Shown here: positions 6,724 through 12,814 of the stretch, one piece after another | Position numbering within the stretch: the first letter of the stretch is position 1 | Layout of the letters: each line of letters opens with the position of its first letter | NCBI GenBank assembly: GCA_030652715.1 | Contig: JAUSQB010000403.1 | Span: forward strand, 1 to 12,814 | DNA: 12,814 bases | Reading direction: 5' to 3' | Origin: Rugosibacter sp. | GTDB lineage: Bacteria; Pseudomonadota; Gammaproteobacteria; Burkholderiales; Rhodocyclaceae | Notes under the pieces: generated by a model | The model's input: only the letters and a program-made list of their open reading frames with translations | The model's database searches: none | Told to the model about the DNA's origin: nothing | Made by a program: the position numbers and the translations under genes

Positions 6724-7903
6724 GATAACCCGCCGCATCTTGCTGCTCGACACCGGCAACGAATGGGGCGGTGGCACCAACAGCATGATCGAGTTGTTGA
6801 AACGTATCGACCGCACACGCTTTGCGGTGACGGCCTGTTTCTATCGCAACTACGGCCAAGGGGATTCGACATTGCGCGAGGCGTTGGCGGCCATTGATAT
6901 TCCGCTGGTGATTCTGCCCACCCGCCATCAGCCTTGGTGGGCCAAACTCGCCAAGGAGCTGGCGCGCGGGCTTTTGTTTTGGCATAAACCTTGGCGCGCG
7001 GCGGCGGTGTTCAAGATTGAACTTGCCTGGCGCATCCGGCCGCGCGCGTGCGTGCTGGCCGAATTACTGCGGACCGGCGGTTACGATCTTTTGTACATGA
7101 ACAATCAGCCTGCATCGAACCTTGAAGGCTATCTTGCAGTGGAGATGACCGGCGTGCGGGTGGTACAGCATTGCCGCATTGAGCCCCGCATCAACACTGT
7201 GGAGCGTGACATTATCAATCGCATTGCGCGCGCTGTGATTTGCGTCTCGCACGGCGTGCGCGATGCGCTGATACAGCAGGATGTACGGCGCGAGTTGTGT
7301 CATGTGGTGCATAACGGTATCGACACTCGCCAGCCGCTTCCTGAACCGCAACCGTTGCCGGGCGTAGCGCCGGATACGCCAGTAATCGGCACCATCGGTT
7401 CGTTGATCAAGCGCAAATCTGTTGCTCATTTGTTGCGCGCAGTGGCGCACCTGCCGCAAGACCTGAGGCCGCATGTCGTGATTGTCGGCGAGGGGCCAGA
7501 GGCAGCCGCTTTGCGGCAACTGGCCAGTGAACTGGGGCTGGCCAGCCGCGTTACTTTTGCCGGTTTTCAGAAACAGCCCTTGCCCTGGCTGGCAGCGATG
7601 GATGTGTTTGTCCTTGCCTCGTCAAGCGAGGGGTTGCCACGGGTAATTTTGGAAGCGATGTTGCTCGAAAAGCCAGTGATTGCTTCGCGTATTGTGGGTT
7701 CCAGTGAGGTCGTGGTGCATGGCGAGACGGGTTATCTCTACGATTACGGCGACATTGGCGCGCTGGAAGAACATCTTGCCGATCTGCTGCGCTACCCGGC
7801 AAAAAGACAGGCCTTTGGCGCAGCCGGTCGCCGTCGTGCCAGCGCCGACTTTTCCATCGAAGCCTATGTTGCGGGCGTAACGAAAATCCTGGAGGCTGCC
7901 TGA
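6716..7903 (+). CDS. Glycosyltransferase family 4 (GT-B fold) protein
   Basis: A retaining glycosyltransferase of 395 residues. The N-terminal domain has the glycine-rich loop LLDTGNEWGGGTNSM (10-24), typical of GT4 acceptor binding. The C-terminal donor domain begins around VVHNGID (197-203) and GTIGSLIKRKSVAHLL (225-240), then VIVGEGPEAAALRQLA and the EX7E motif SEGLPRVILEAM with E305 and E313. HGETGYLY (335-342) completes the set. All expected motifs are intact. Sugar and acceptor cannot be read. Its start lies inside the end of the preceding GT9 gene, with AGGAAGGA a few bases upstream, and its TGA shares one base with the next ATG (TGATG), so expression is tightly coupled. Confidence 0.9.
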   Translation: MAKITRRILLLDTGNEWGGGTNSMIELLKRIDRTRFAVTACFYRNYGQGDSTLREALAAIDIPLVILPTRHQPWWAKLAKELARGLLFWHKPWRAAAVFKIELAWRIRPRACVLAELLRTGGYDLLYMNNQPASNLEGYLAVEMTGVRVVQHCRIEPRINTVERDIINRIARAVICVSHGVRDALIQQDVRRELCHVVHNGIDTRQPLPEPQPLPGVAPDTPVIGTIGSLIKRKSVAHLLRAVAHLPQDLRPHVVIVGEGPEAAALRQLASELGLASRVTFAGFQKQPLPWLAAMDVFVLASSSEGLPRVILEAMLLEKPVIASRIVGSSEVVVHGETGYLYDYGDIGALEEHLADLLRYPAKRQAFGAAGRRRASADFSIEAYVAGVTKILEAA

Positions 7904-9036
7904 TGTTTTATCTGTGGCTGACCTGGCTGGTTTCACCGCTACTGCGGATCATGGCGGGACGGGCACCTGCCGAGTCGCAGCGCATTCTCGTTATCCAGAT
8001 GGCGAAAATCGGTGACTTGCTGTGCGCGACGCCAGTGTTTAGAGAAATCAAGGCGCGTTATCCGCAAGCGCATCTGGCGGTGATGGCCACAGCACAGAAT
8101 GTGCCGTTATTGCGCGCCAATCCGCAGGTGGATGAAGTGGTCGTGGCCGAGGCTAAAACCTTTCGCGGGCTGGGCGGCAAGGTGCGCCTGGTGCGCTTGT
8201 GGCGTCAGGGCCACTATGACACGGTGGTGTGCCTCAATGCAGGTGCGGCGTATGCCGTGGCGGCACTGTGGGCGTTGATTCCGCAGCGCTTGGCGGTGCA
8301 GTCGAATTTCGGCGGGACTAGCCACCGCCTGGCTGCACATCTGTGGAGCCGGGTCGAGCTTCATCGTGGCGATCGGTTAATTCAAGAAACGTATCTGGCA
8401 TTGCTGGCGCAGCTTGGCGTTAATGGTGGGCGAGTGGATAAGGAGGTTTTTACGGCGGGCGGAGCCGATGACAAAGTGGTTGCCGTGCTAGGTTTGGTCA
8501 GAGGGCCGCTAGTCGGCATCGGTGTCAGTAGCGCGAATCGCCTGAAGGCATTAGGCAGCAAAAAAATTATTGAGGTTGCGCGGCAGATGCTCGCCAGGCA
8601 TCCTGCCGCATGCCTGGTCTTGATCGGCAGTGCTGACGATCAGGCACAGGCGCAGGAGATTGCCAGCCAGTTGCCCGCAGGTGCGGTGATCGATGCCTGC
8701 GGTGCGGTAGGCATTGCCGAGTTGCCTGCTCTGCTGAAGCGGTTGACGGTATTCATCGGCGTTGATTCGGGCGTGACTTACATGGCCGATGCAGTCGGCG
8801 TTCCGTTGGTGTCCATTGCCGGGCCGTGCAATATGCAAGAAACCCGGCCGCTGGGGCAGCAGGTCATTATCCTGCAACGCGCCGACTTGCCCTGCGCACC
8901 TTGCGCCCACATTTTCCATGCGCCTTACACCTGTCACGTTGGCACCCGCGCCTGCATTGAAGAGATTGATGCTCGACAGATTGCGGATGCAGCACTCTCT
9001 TTATATGGTGATTCTGTGAAAACTTCTGCTTCATGA
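7903..9036 (+). CDS. Glycosyltransferase family 9 (heptosyltransferase-type) protein, second of three
   Basis: A 377-residue GT9 protein. Key blocks: RILVIQMAKIGDLLCATPVF (27-46), the GIGVSSANRLKALGSKKI region (205-222) and the donor site FIGVDSGVTYMADAVGVPLV (284-303). The C-terminus has four cysteines (C331, C334, C344, C351) in a CxxC...C...C layout that recurs in some GT9 proteins. A hydrophobic N-terminal helix (MFYLWLTWLVSPLLRIMAG) may sit it on the membrane. The ATG overlaps the GT4 stop and has GGAG eight bases upstream. The stop overlaps the next start as ATGA. Only modestly similar by eye to the other two GT9 proteins here, so it is probably a different linkage rather than a recent duplicate. 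Confidence 0.9.
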   Translation: MFYLWLTWLVSPLLRIMAGRAPAESQRILVIQMAKIGDLLCATPVFREIKARYPQAHLAVMATAQNVPLLRANPQVDEVVVAEAKTFRGLGGKVRLVRLWRQGHYDTVVCLNAGAAYAVAALWALIPQRLAVQSNFGGTSHRLAAHLWSRVELHRGDRLIQETYLALLAQLGVNGGRVDKEVFTAGGADDKVVAVLGLVRGPLVGIGVSSANRLKALGSKKIIEVARQMLARHPAACLVLIGSADDQAQAQEIASQLPAGAVIDACGAVGIAELPALLKRLTVFIGVDSGVTYMADAVGVPLVSIAGPCNMQETRPLGQQVIILQRADLPCAPCAHIFHAPYTCHVGTRACIEEIDARQIADAALSLYGDSVKTSAS

Positions 9037-10367
9037 CAAAAAAAATAACCTTGACCTTGATTCTTGGGCTCTTTTTCACTTGGCCGCTGCCCGATGTCCC
9101 CGCTTTGCGCTATCTGCTGCTGTTTTTGTCTCTGCTTGCGGTGGTCAGGTTAAGTCCATGGCAAAACCTGTGGCCAGTTTGGTGTGGCAACCGCTGGTTA
9201 TTTTTTTTTCTTGCAGCGTTTACCCTGTGGGTGCTATGGCAAGCGGTATTCATTTCGCATGACACCCTGCGATCATTGAGGGAGTTAAGCAGCCAGTGGC
9301 TGAATGCGCTGCTGGCCTTGAGTTTAGGTGTTCTGCTGGGATGTTCATCGCGCGAGAAAAAACTCATGTCCGGTGCGATTATTACCACGGCGCTGATTGG
9401 TGTATGGGTTTTGCAAGCCATGATCGCGGTGGGGCAGTCGGTTGCGCATTGGTGGGAGTATGACGAGTTACTGCGCGGTTTGGTGCCATTGACCGGTGGC
9501 AAGCTGGAGATGAGTTTTATTTTGAATATGCTGCTGGCGGCCCTAACGGTGGATTTGCTGTTTCGCGCTTGTGATGCGCGCCGCTTTTTGCAGATGAAGA
9601 CTGCCTGGATTGCTTTTGCGCTCTTTTTTGCATTGGTCAGCCTTTATCTTGCCGGGGCGCGCAATGGCATCATCGGTTTGTTGTTTTTGTCATTTTCAGC
9701 AGGCATCTTGTATAGCATTCACCAGATGCGCGTGACGCATTGGCGTCGTGGCTTGGCCAGTGTCCTGCTGCTTTTTTCTGTGATAACCGGCTTTGCCGTG
9801 AGCGGGTACCAAAGTGATACGCGCTGGCCATCATTTGTTGAAAGCGCCCGATTGGGTTGGGCGATTGATGAGCATCAAGCCTGGCAGGATATAGACAATA
9901 CTCCACTGCCGCGCATGGAAAGCGGGCTGCCTGCAGAGGCATCTGCCTATACGCGGGTAGCTTTTATCCATGTCGGGTTACGTTTGATGGATGAGTTTCC
10001 GTTAGGCGTGGGTTACGGCCGCAATGCGTTTTCCCATGCGTTGCACGCTTCAGGCGTTAAAGCACAGGTAGGCCATGCGCATAGCGGCTGGATTGATCTT
10101 GGCATAGGTGGCGGACTTCCGGCGGTGGCCTTGTTTTTGGTTTTTTTGCTGAGCTTGATGGTCACGGGTGGGGTGCGTTATTTTCGTGATCAGAATCCGC
10201 ATGGGTTGTGGCTTTTGTTTCTCGCCAGCGGTTATCTCGGAAGAATGGTGATCGATAGTGTGAGTCGTGACCATATGTTGCAAATGTTTTTGTTTTTGGC
10301 GGGGTATTTATTGATCATGTCGATGCGCGATGATCAGCTGCGATTACCTGCGGGCGATATGAAATGA
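9033..10367 (+). CDS. O-antigen ligase / Wzy polymerase-like membrane protein
   Basis: A 444-residue integral membrane protein with about ten to twelve hydrophobic segments and one large loop at about 256-360, the layout of the WaaL/Wzy (Wzy_C) superfamily. The loop contains YTRVAFIHVGLRLMDEFPLGVGYGRNAF (306-333 region) and GHAHSGWIDLGIGGGLPA (347-364). The GARNG motif (208-212, R210) precedes it. Characterised WaaL ligases need an Arg and a loop His at comparable places, here R210 and H348 or H350. It would ligate a lipid-linked glycan to lipid A-core, or polymerise repeat units, at the periplasmic face. Ligase versus polymerase cannot be settled from sequence. ATGA overlaps at both ends and no clear ribosome site suggest translational coupling. 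Confidence 0.85.
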   Translation: MTKKITLTLILGLFFTWPLPDVPALRYLLLFLSLLAVVRLSPWQNLWPVWCGNRWLFFFLAAFTLWVLWQAVFISHDTLRSLRELSSQWLNALLALSLGVLLGCSSREKKLMSGAIITTALIGVWVLQAMIAVGQSVAHWWEYDELLRGLVPLTGGKLEMSFILNMLLAALTVDLLFRACDARRFLQMKTAWIAFALFFALVSLYLAGARNGIIGLLFLSFSAGILYSIHQMRVTHWRRGLASVLLLFSVITGFAVSGYQSDTRWPSFVESARLGWAIDEHQAWQDIDNTPLPRMESGLPAEASAYTRVAFIHVGLRLMDEFPLGVGYGRNAFSHALHASGVKAQVGHAHSGWIDLGIGGGLPAVALFLVFLLSLMVTGGVRYFRDQNPHGLWLLFLASGYLGRMVIDSVSRDHMLQMFLFLAGYLLIMSMRDDQLRLPAGDMK

Positions 10368-11416
10368 ATCATTTGAATGACGAAGCGGGGCAGCGTGAAA
10401 CACGGGAGCAACTGAAGCACCCCAAGCACCCCAGGCAACCCCGAAAAATTCTCGTCATCCGCCGTGACAATATCGGTGATCTGGTGTGCACCACGCCGCT
10501 GTTCACCGCGCTTCGTGCGCGCTTTCCCGACGCCTGGATCGGCGTGCTGGCCAATAGTTACAACGCGCCGGTGCTGGCGGGCAACCCGGATATTGATGAG
10601 GTGTTTGCCTACACCAAACTCAAGCATCGCGCGCGCGGGCAGGGACGGTTGGCGGCGTTGTGGCAACGGCTGGCGCTGGTCTGGAATTTGCGCCGCCGAC
10701 ATATTGATGAGGTGATCCTCCCCGGCGGCGAGCAGGCCAGTGCGCTGCGCTTTGCGCGCTGGGTTGTGCCACGGCATGTGGTGGTGGCATCGGTGAATTC
10801 AGCAAATGCAGTACATGAGGTGGAGCGCAGCTTTGCCTGCCTGGCGGGCTATGGCATCAAGGAAACGCCACCGGCATGCAAGGTGATAGCCGATGAACCA
10901 ATGGCGCAGCGACTCGCAGCCACGCTACCTGTGGCACTGGCGGGGCGGCGGTTGATTGCCTTGCATCTTTCTGCGCGCAAGCCCAAACAGCGCTGGCCGG
11001 TGGAACGCTTTGCCGGGCTGGCGCGGCAACTGCATGCGATGAGCCATTGCGGTTTTCTGGTGTTCTGGTCGCCCGGTGCGGCCGATGATCCGCTGCATCC
11101 GGGGGACGATGCGAAAGCCGCTGAGCTGGTGGCGCAAATTGGCGACTTGCCGGTTGCCGCAGTTAAGACGCATCATCTATCCGAGCTGATGGCGGGCTTG
11201 TCGTTGTGCGATGAGGTGATTTGTTCGGATGGCGGCGCGATGCATATCGCGGCAGGCTTAGGGAAACCGATGGTCTGCTTTTTCGGCAATTCCGATGCGG
11301 TCCGCTGGCATCCGTGGCGCGTACCGCATGTGTTGTTGCAGCCAGAAAGCCGCGATGCGGCGGATATCAGCGTGGAAGAGGCGCTGGTGGCGTGGCAGAG
11401 GTTGCCGAGCACTTGA
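10364..11416 (+). CDS. Glycosyltransferase family 9 (heptosyltransferase-type) protein, third of three
   Basis: A 350-residue GT9 protein and last gene of the operon. Blocks: KILVIRRDNIGDLVCTTPLF (28-47), LHLSARKPKQRWPVERFAGL (200-219; the K-x-RWP phrase is typical of the family) and the donor site CSDGGAMHIAAGLGKPMVCF (287-306). The first 27 residues are hydrophilic and contain a KHPKHPRQP repeat not seen in the other GT9 proteins. No internal start exists before the first conserved strand, so the ATG overlapping the upstream stop is the likely start. Its final codons contain the TTGACA that appears to be the -35 box of the toxin-antitoxin promoter. Confidence 0.9.
   Translation: MNHLNDEAGQRETREQLKHPKHPRQPRKILVIRRDNIGDLVCTTPLFTALRARFPDAWIGVLANSYNAPVLAGNPDIDEVFAYTKLKHRARGQGRLAALWQRLALVWNLRRRHIDEVILPGGEQASALRFARWVVPRHVVVASVNSANAVHEVERSFACLAGYGIKETPPACKVIADEPMAQRLAATLPVALAGRRLIALHLSARKPKQRWPVERFAGLARQLHAMSHCGFLVFWSPGAADDPLHPGDDAKAAELVAQIGDLPVAAVKTHHLSELMAGLSLCDEVICSDGGAMHIAAGLGKPMVCFFGNSDAVRWHPWRVPHVLLQPESRDAADISVEEALVAWQRLPST
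10415..10441 (+). repeat. Nine-base tandem repeat inside the third GT9 gene
   Basis: Two exact copies of AAGCACCCC (10415-10423 and 10424-10432) are followed by a degenerate third, AGGCAACCC (10433-10441). They encode KHP-KHP-RQP in the variable N-terminal leader. The unit is a multiple of three, so slippage would change length without breaking the frame. Confidence 0.6.
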
Positions 11417-11441
11417 CAGTCACGTTGCATGTTGGCATTAT
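11413..11441 (+). promoter_or_regulatory. Sigma-70-type promoter of the toxin-antitoxin pair
   Basis: A perfect -35 TTGACA (11413-11418) is followed after 17 bases by CATTAT (11436-11441, four of six matches). The -35 overlaps the stop codon of the upstream GT9 gene. Transcription would be expected to start around 11448-11449, which is the A of the toxin ATG, so the message would be leaderless. This agrees with the lack of any ribosome site there. Confidence 0.6.
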
Positions 11442-11454
11442 CGCCAACATGCAA
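11425..11454. promoter_or_regulatory. Perfect 12-bp inverted repeat, probable autoregulatory operator
   Basis: TTGCATGTTGGC (11425-11436) and GCCAACATGCAA (11443-11454) are exact reverse complements around a six-base spacer. The element covers part of the promoter spacer, the -10 box and the toxin start codon (11449-11451, in the right arm). That is the classic position for an operator bound by an HTH antitoxin. In a read-through transcript from the operon it could also form a hairpin that hides the start codon. No T-run follows, so it is not an intrinsic terminator. Confidence 0.7.
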
Positions 11455-11733
11455 GCCACTTTGATCTACCGGCACCGGATTGATTTTGATGATGGCGCGA
11501 TACTCGAAGCGGTAGTCTGGCGGCTTGAAAAGCCAGTTGCAGGCTGTGCTCATCCGTTCAAATATCGGCTTTTCTATGGGTTTCCTGGGCAGCGTGTGAT
11601 TGGTTATGACAACGAGCGGCCTAAAGGCGATCACCGGCATGGGGAAAATATCGAGGAGGCCTATGACTTCGAGAGCCCGGAAAAGCTGCTGGCTGATTTT
11701 TTTCAGGACGTGGAAGCGAGGAGGGTGACATGA
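11449..11733 (+). CDS. tumE: TumE-family toxin (DUF6516-like)
   Basis: A 94-residue protein. It carries the family's conserved core: DGAILEAVVWRLEKPV (15-30), HPFKYRLFYGFPGQRVIGYDNE (35-56) and KGDHRHGE (59-66), followed by the acidic YDFESPEKLLADFFQDVE tail (72-89). The FKYRL...YDN...KGDHRH pattern and the following HTH gene identify the TumE-TumA type toxin-antitoxin arrangement, with the toxin first. The toxin's molecular target is not something I can state. The ATG at 11449 is the only reasonable start; the same frame is open further upstream only as a shadow of the GT9 gene. No ribosome site is present, in keeping with leaderless initiation. The stop overlaps the antitoxin start. Confidence 0.8.
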   Translation: MQATLIYRHRIDFDDGAILEAVVWRLEKPVAGCAHPFKYRLFYGFPGQRVIGYDNERPKGDHRHGENIEEAYDFESPEKLLADFFQDVEARRVT

Positions 11734-12104
11734 TGAGAAAAATGATGAGAAGCGCAACAATCCGTATCCGCAAGGCAAACGATGCACTGAGCGATGTGCG
11801 TGCGGGTTTTCTCGCCGCCTGGAAGAGCGGGGAATATGCTGGCGAGCACTTCGATTTTGAATCGCCTGCCGCACTGTTCCGCGTGCTGACGCCCAAGCGC
11901 TGGGAGCTGATCGAGTGCCTGCAAAAGGCGGGCCCCTTGGGCGTGCGCGCCTTGGCGCGCGCCCTTGAGCGGGATGTCAAACGGGTACATGACGACGCCA
12001 CGGGATTGATCGAAGTCGGCATGGTGGAGAAGACCTCAGACGGCAAGCTTATCGTGCCTTTTGCTGAAATACGCGCTGATTTCGTGATGAAGTCGGCGGC
12101 TTGA
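11730..12104 (+). CDS. tumA: TumA-family HTH antitoxin / transcriptional regulator
   Basis: A 124-residue DNA-binding protein. The helix-turn-helix lies around WELIECLQKAGPLGVRALAR and ALERDVKRVHDDATGLIEVG (about 57-96), with a winged strand pair VEKTSDGKLIVPFAEIRADF (about 98-117). An N-terminal segment (about 1-50) probably contacts the toxin. It is expected to neutralise TumE and repress the operon through the inverted repeat at 11425-11454; this is inferred from family and position. Two adjacent ATGs (11730 and 11733) are possible. GAGGAGGG (11718-11725) gives better spacing, seven bases, to the second. The strong ribosome site contrasts with none for the toxin, as expected if antitoxin must be in excess. 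Confidence 0.8.
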   Translation: MMRKMMRSATIRIRKANDALSDVRAGFLAAWKSGEYAGEHFDFESPAALFRVLTPKRWELIECLQKAGPLGVRALARALERDVKRVHDDATGLIEVGMVEKTSDGKLIVPFAEIRADFVMKSAA

Positions 12105-12123
12105 GTGGATTGAGAGCCTATTA

Positions 12124-12145
12124 CAGCAGGGATAATGCTCTGCTG
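12124..12145. terminator. Weak hairpin between convergent tumA and polA
   Basis: CAGCAG (12124-12129) pairs with CTGCTG (12140-12145) around a ten-base loop in the 50-base gap between the two convergent genes. No T-run follows on either strand, so it is at best a weak or factor-dependent terminator. Confidence 0.25.
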
Positions 12146-12154
12146 AGTAAGCGC

Positions 12155-12814
12155 TTAGTGCGCCTCATCCCAGTTCGCCCCGACGCCGATTTCAACCAGT
12201 AACGGCACTTTGAGTTCGGCCACGCTGCTCATCAGATGGGGCAGCGCTTCGCGTACCGCAGCGAGTTCGTCTTGTGGCACTTCCAATACCAGTTCGTCAT
12301 GCACTTGCAGGATCAGCAGGGTGCGCATTTTTTGCTGCTCAAGCCAGCCTTGAACTTTGATCATCGCGCGCTTGATCAAATCAGCTGCGGTGCCTTGCAT
12401 CGGCGCGTTGATTGCGGCGCGCTCTGCCCCCTGACGACGGGCGGCGCTGGAGGATTTGATTTCCGGCAGCCACAGGCGGCGGCCGAAGACGGTTTCGACA
12501 TAGCCCTGGCGACGGGCGGCTTCGCGGGTTTCTTCCATGTAACGGGCAACGCCGGGATAGCGCGCAAAGTAACGGTCGATATAGGCTTGCGCTGCGCTGC
12601 GCTCCAACTTCAGTTCGCGGGCAAGACCAAAGGCGCTCATGCCGTAGATCAGGCCGAAGTTGATGGCTTTGGCGGCGCGGCGCTGTTCGCTGGCGACTTC
12701 GATGGGCGTGACGCCGAAAATCTCCGCCGCCGTGGCGCGATGCACGTCCTCTCCTTTAGCGAACGCATCGAGCAGACGCGCATCGTCCGACAGATGCGCC
12801 ATGATGCGCAGCTC
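12155..12814 (-). CDS. polA: DNA polymerase I, C-terminal polymerase domain (partial, starts beyond the window)
   Basis: The last 219 residues of family A DNA polymerase I, the enzyme for Okazaki fragment maturation and repair synthesis. The frame is open to the window edge and the first visible residues [11 protein letters not shown] are the end of motif A, with Glu equivalent to E. coli E710. Motif B (O helix) is [20 protein letters not shown] with the R, K, F and Y positions intact. Motif C is [11 protein letters not shown]. The end, [17 protein letters not shown], matches the usual Pol I C-terminus, so the 3' end is complete. It converges on tumA with a 50-base gap. The upstream exonuclease domains are outside the window. 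Confidence 0.96.
   Translation of the reverse strand, partial: ELRIMAHLSDDARLLDAFAKGEDVHRATAAEIFGVTPIEVASEQRRAAKAINFGLIYGMSAFGLARELKLERSAAQAYIDRYFARYPGVARYMEETREAARRQGYVETVFGRRLWLPEIKSSSAARRQGAERAAINAPMQGTAADLIKRAMIKVQGWLEQQKMRTLLILQVHDELVLEVPQDELAAVREALPHLMSSVAELKVPLLVEIGVGANWDEAH

Noticed and set aside
11221..11448. Longer start for the toxin gene, reaching back into the third GT9 gene
   Set aside because: The upstream part is a shadow frame of the well-conserved GT9 C-terminus; the conserved toxin fold starts just after the ATG at 11449.
1..12814. CRISPR arrays, tRNA/rRNA genes, insertion sequences
   Set aside because: I saw no regularly spaced repeats, no tRNA- or rRNA-like sequence and no recognisable transposase or terminal inverted repeats.

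Overview
The window looks like a betaproteobacterial chromosome carrying the exosortase/PEP-CTERM (XrtA) envelope system. The clues are a PrsK-type histidine kinase overlapping a PrsR-type response regulator, a Gram-negative glycan operon rich in GT9 (heptosyltransferase-type) genes with a WaaL/Wzy-type membrane protein, and a housekeeping polA end. Genus cannot be read from this alone.

Layout: (1) 1-2361, minus strand: prsK followed by the N-terminus of prsR, overlapping by ATGA. The visible receiver domain of PrsR has Glu where the family has the phosphorylated Asp. (2) 2386-4129: a short divergent intergenic region containing a perfect four-run G-quadruplex motif, a zinc-finger-plus-methyltransferase gene on the plus strand, and, meeting it tail to tail with no spare base, a minus-strand methyltransferase-like gene broken by two in-frame stop codons. 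(3) 4130-5535: an AT-rich patch with an intact GT17-family glycosyltransferase and, upstream of it in the same frame, what looks like a decayed coding remnant. This patch differs in base composition from its surroundings and was probably acquired separately. (4) 5536-11416, plus strand: a tight five-gene operon GT9 - GT4 - GT9 - O-antigen ligase/polymerase-like - GT9, each gene overlapping the next by 1 to 8 bases. (5) 11413-12104, plus strand: a TumE-TumA type toxin-antitoxin pair. Its promoter starts in the last codons of the glycan operon, and a perfect 12+12 bp inverted repeat covers the -10 box and the toxin start codon. (6) 12155-12814, minus strand: the C-terminal polymerase domain of DNA polymerase I, running off the window edge.

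Working together: PrsK/PrsR is the sensor-regulator pair that, in characterised and predicted XrtA systems, controls sigma-54-dependent exopolysaccharide and PEP-CTERM genes. The glycosyltransferases, methyltransferases and ligase/polymerase would build and attach a surface glycan (LPS core/O-antigen-like or exopolysaccharide). Accessory traits (GT17, broken methyltransferase, toxin-antitoxin) decorate the edges of this locus, which is typical of variable surface-glycan regions. The strongest candidates for something unusual are the Asp-to-Glu receiver site in PrsR and the apparently leaderless, palindrome-covered start of the TumE toxin gene.
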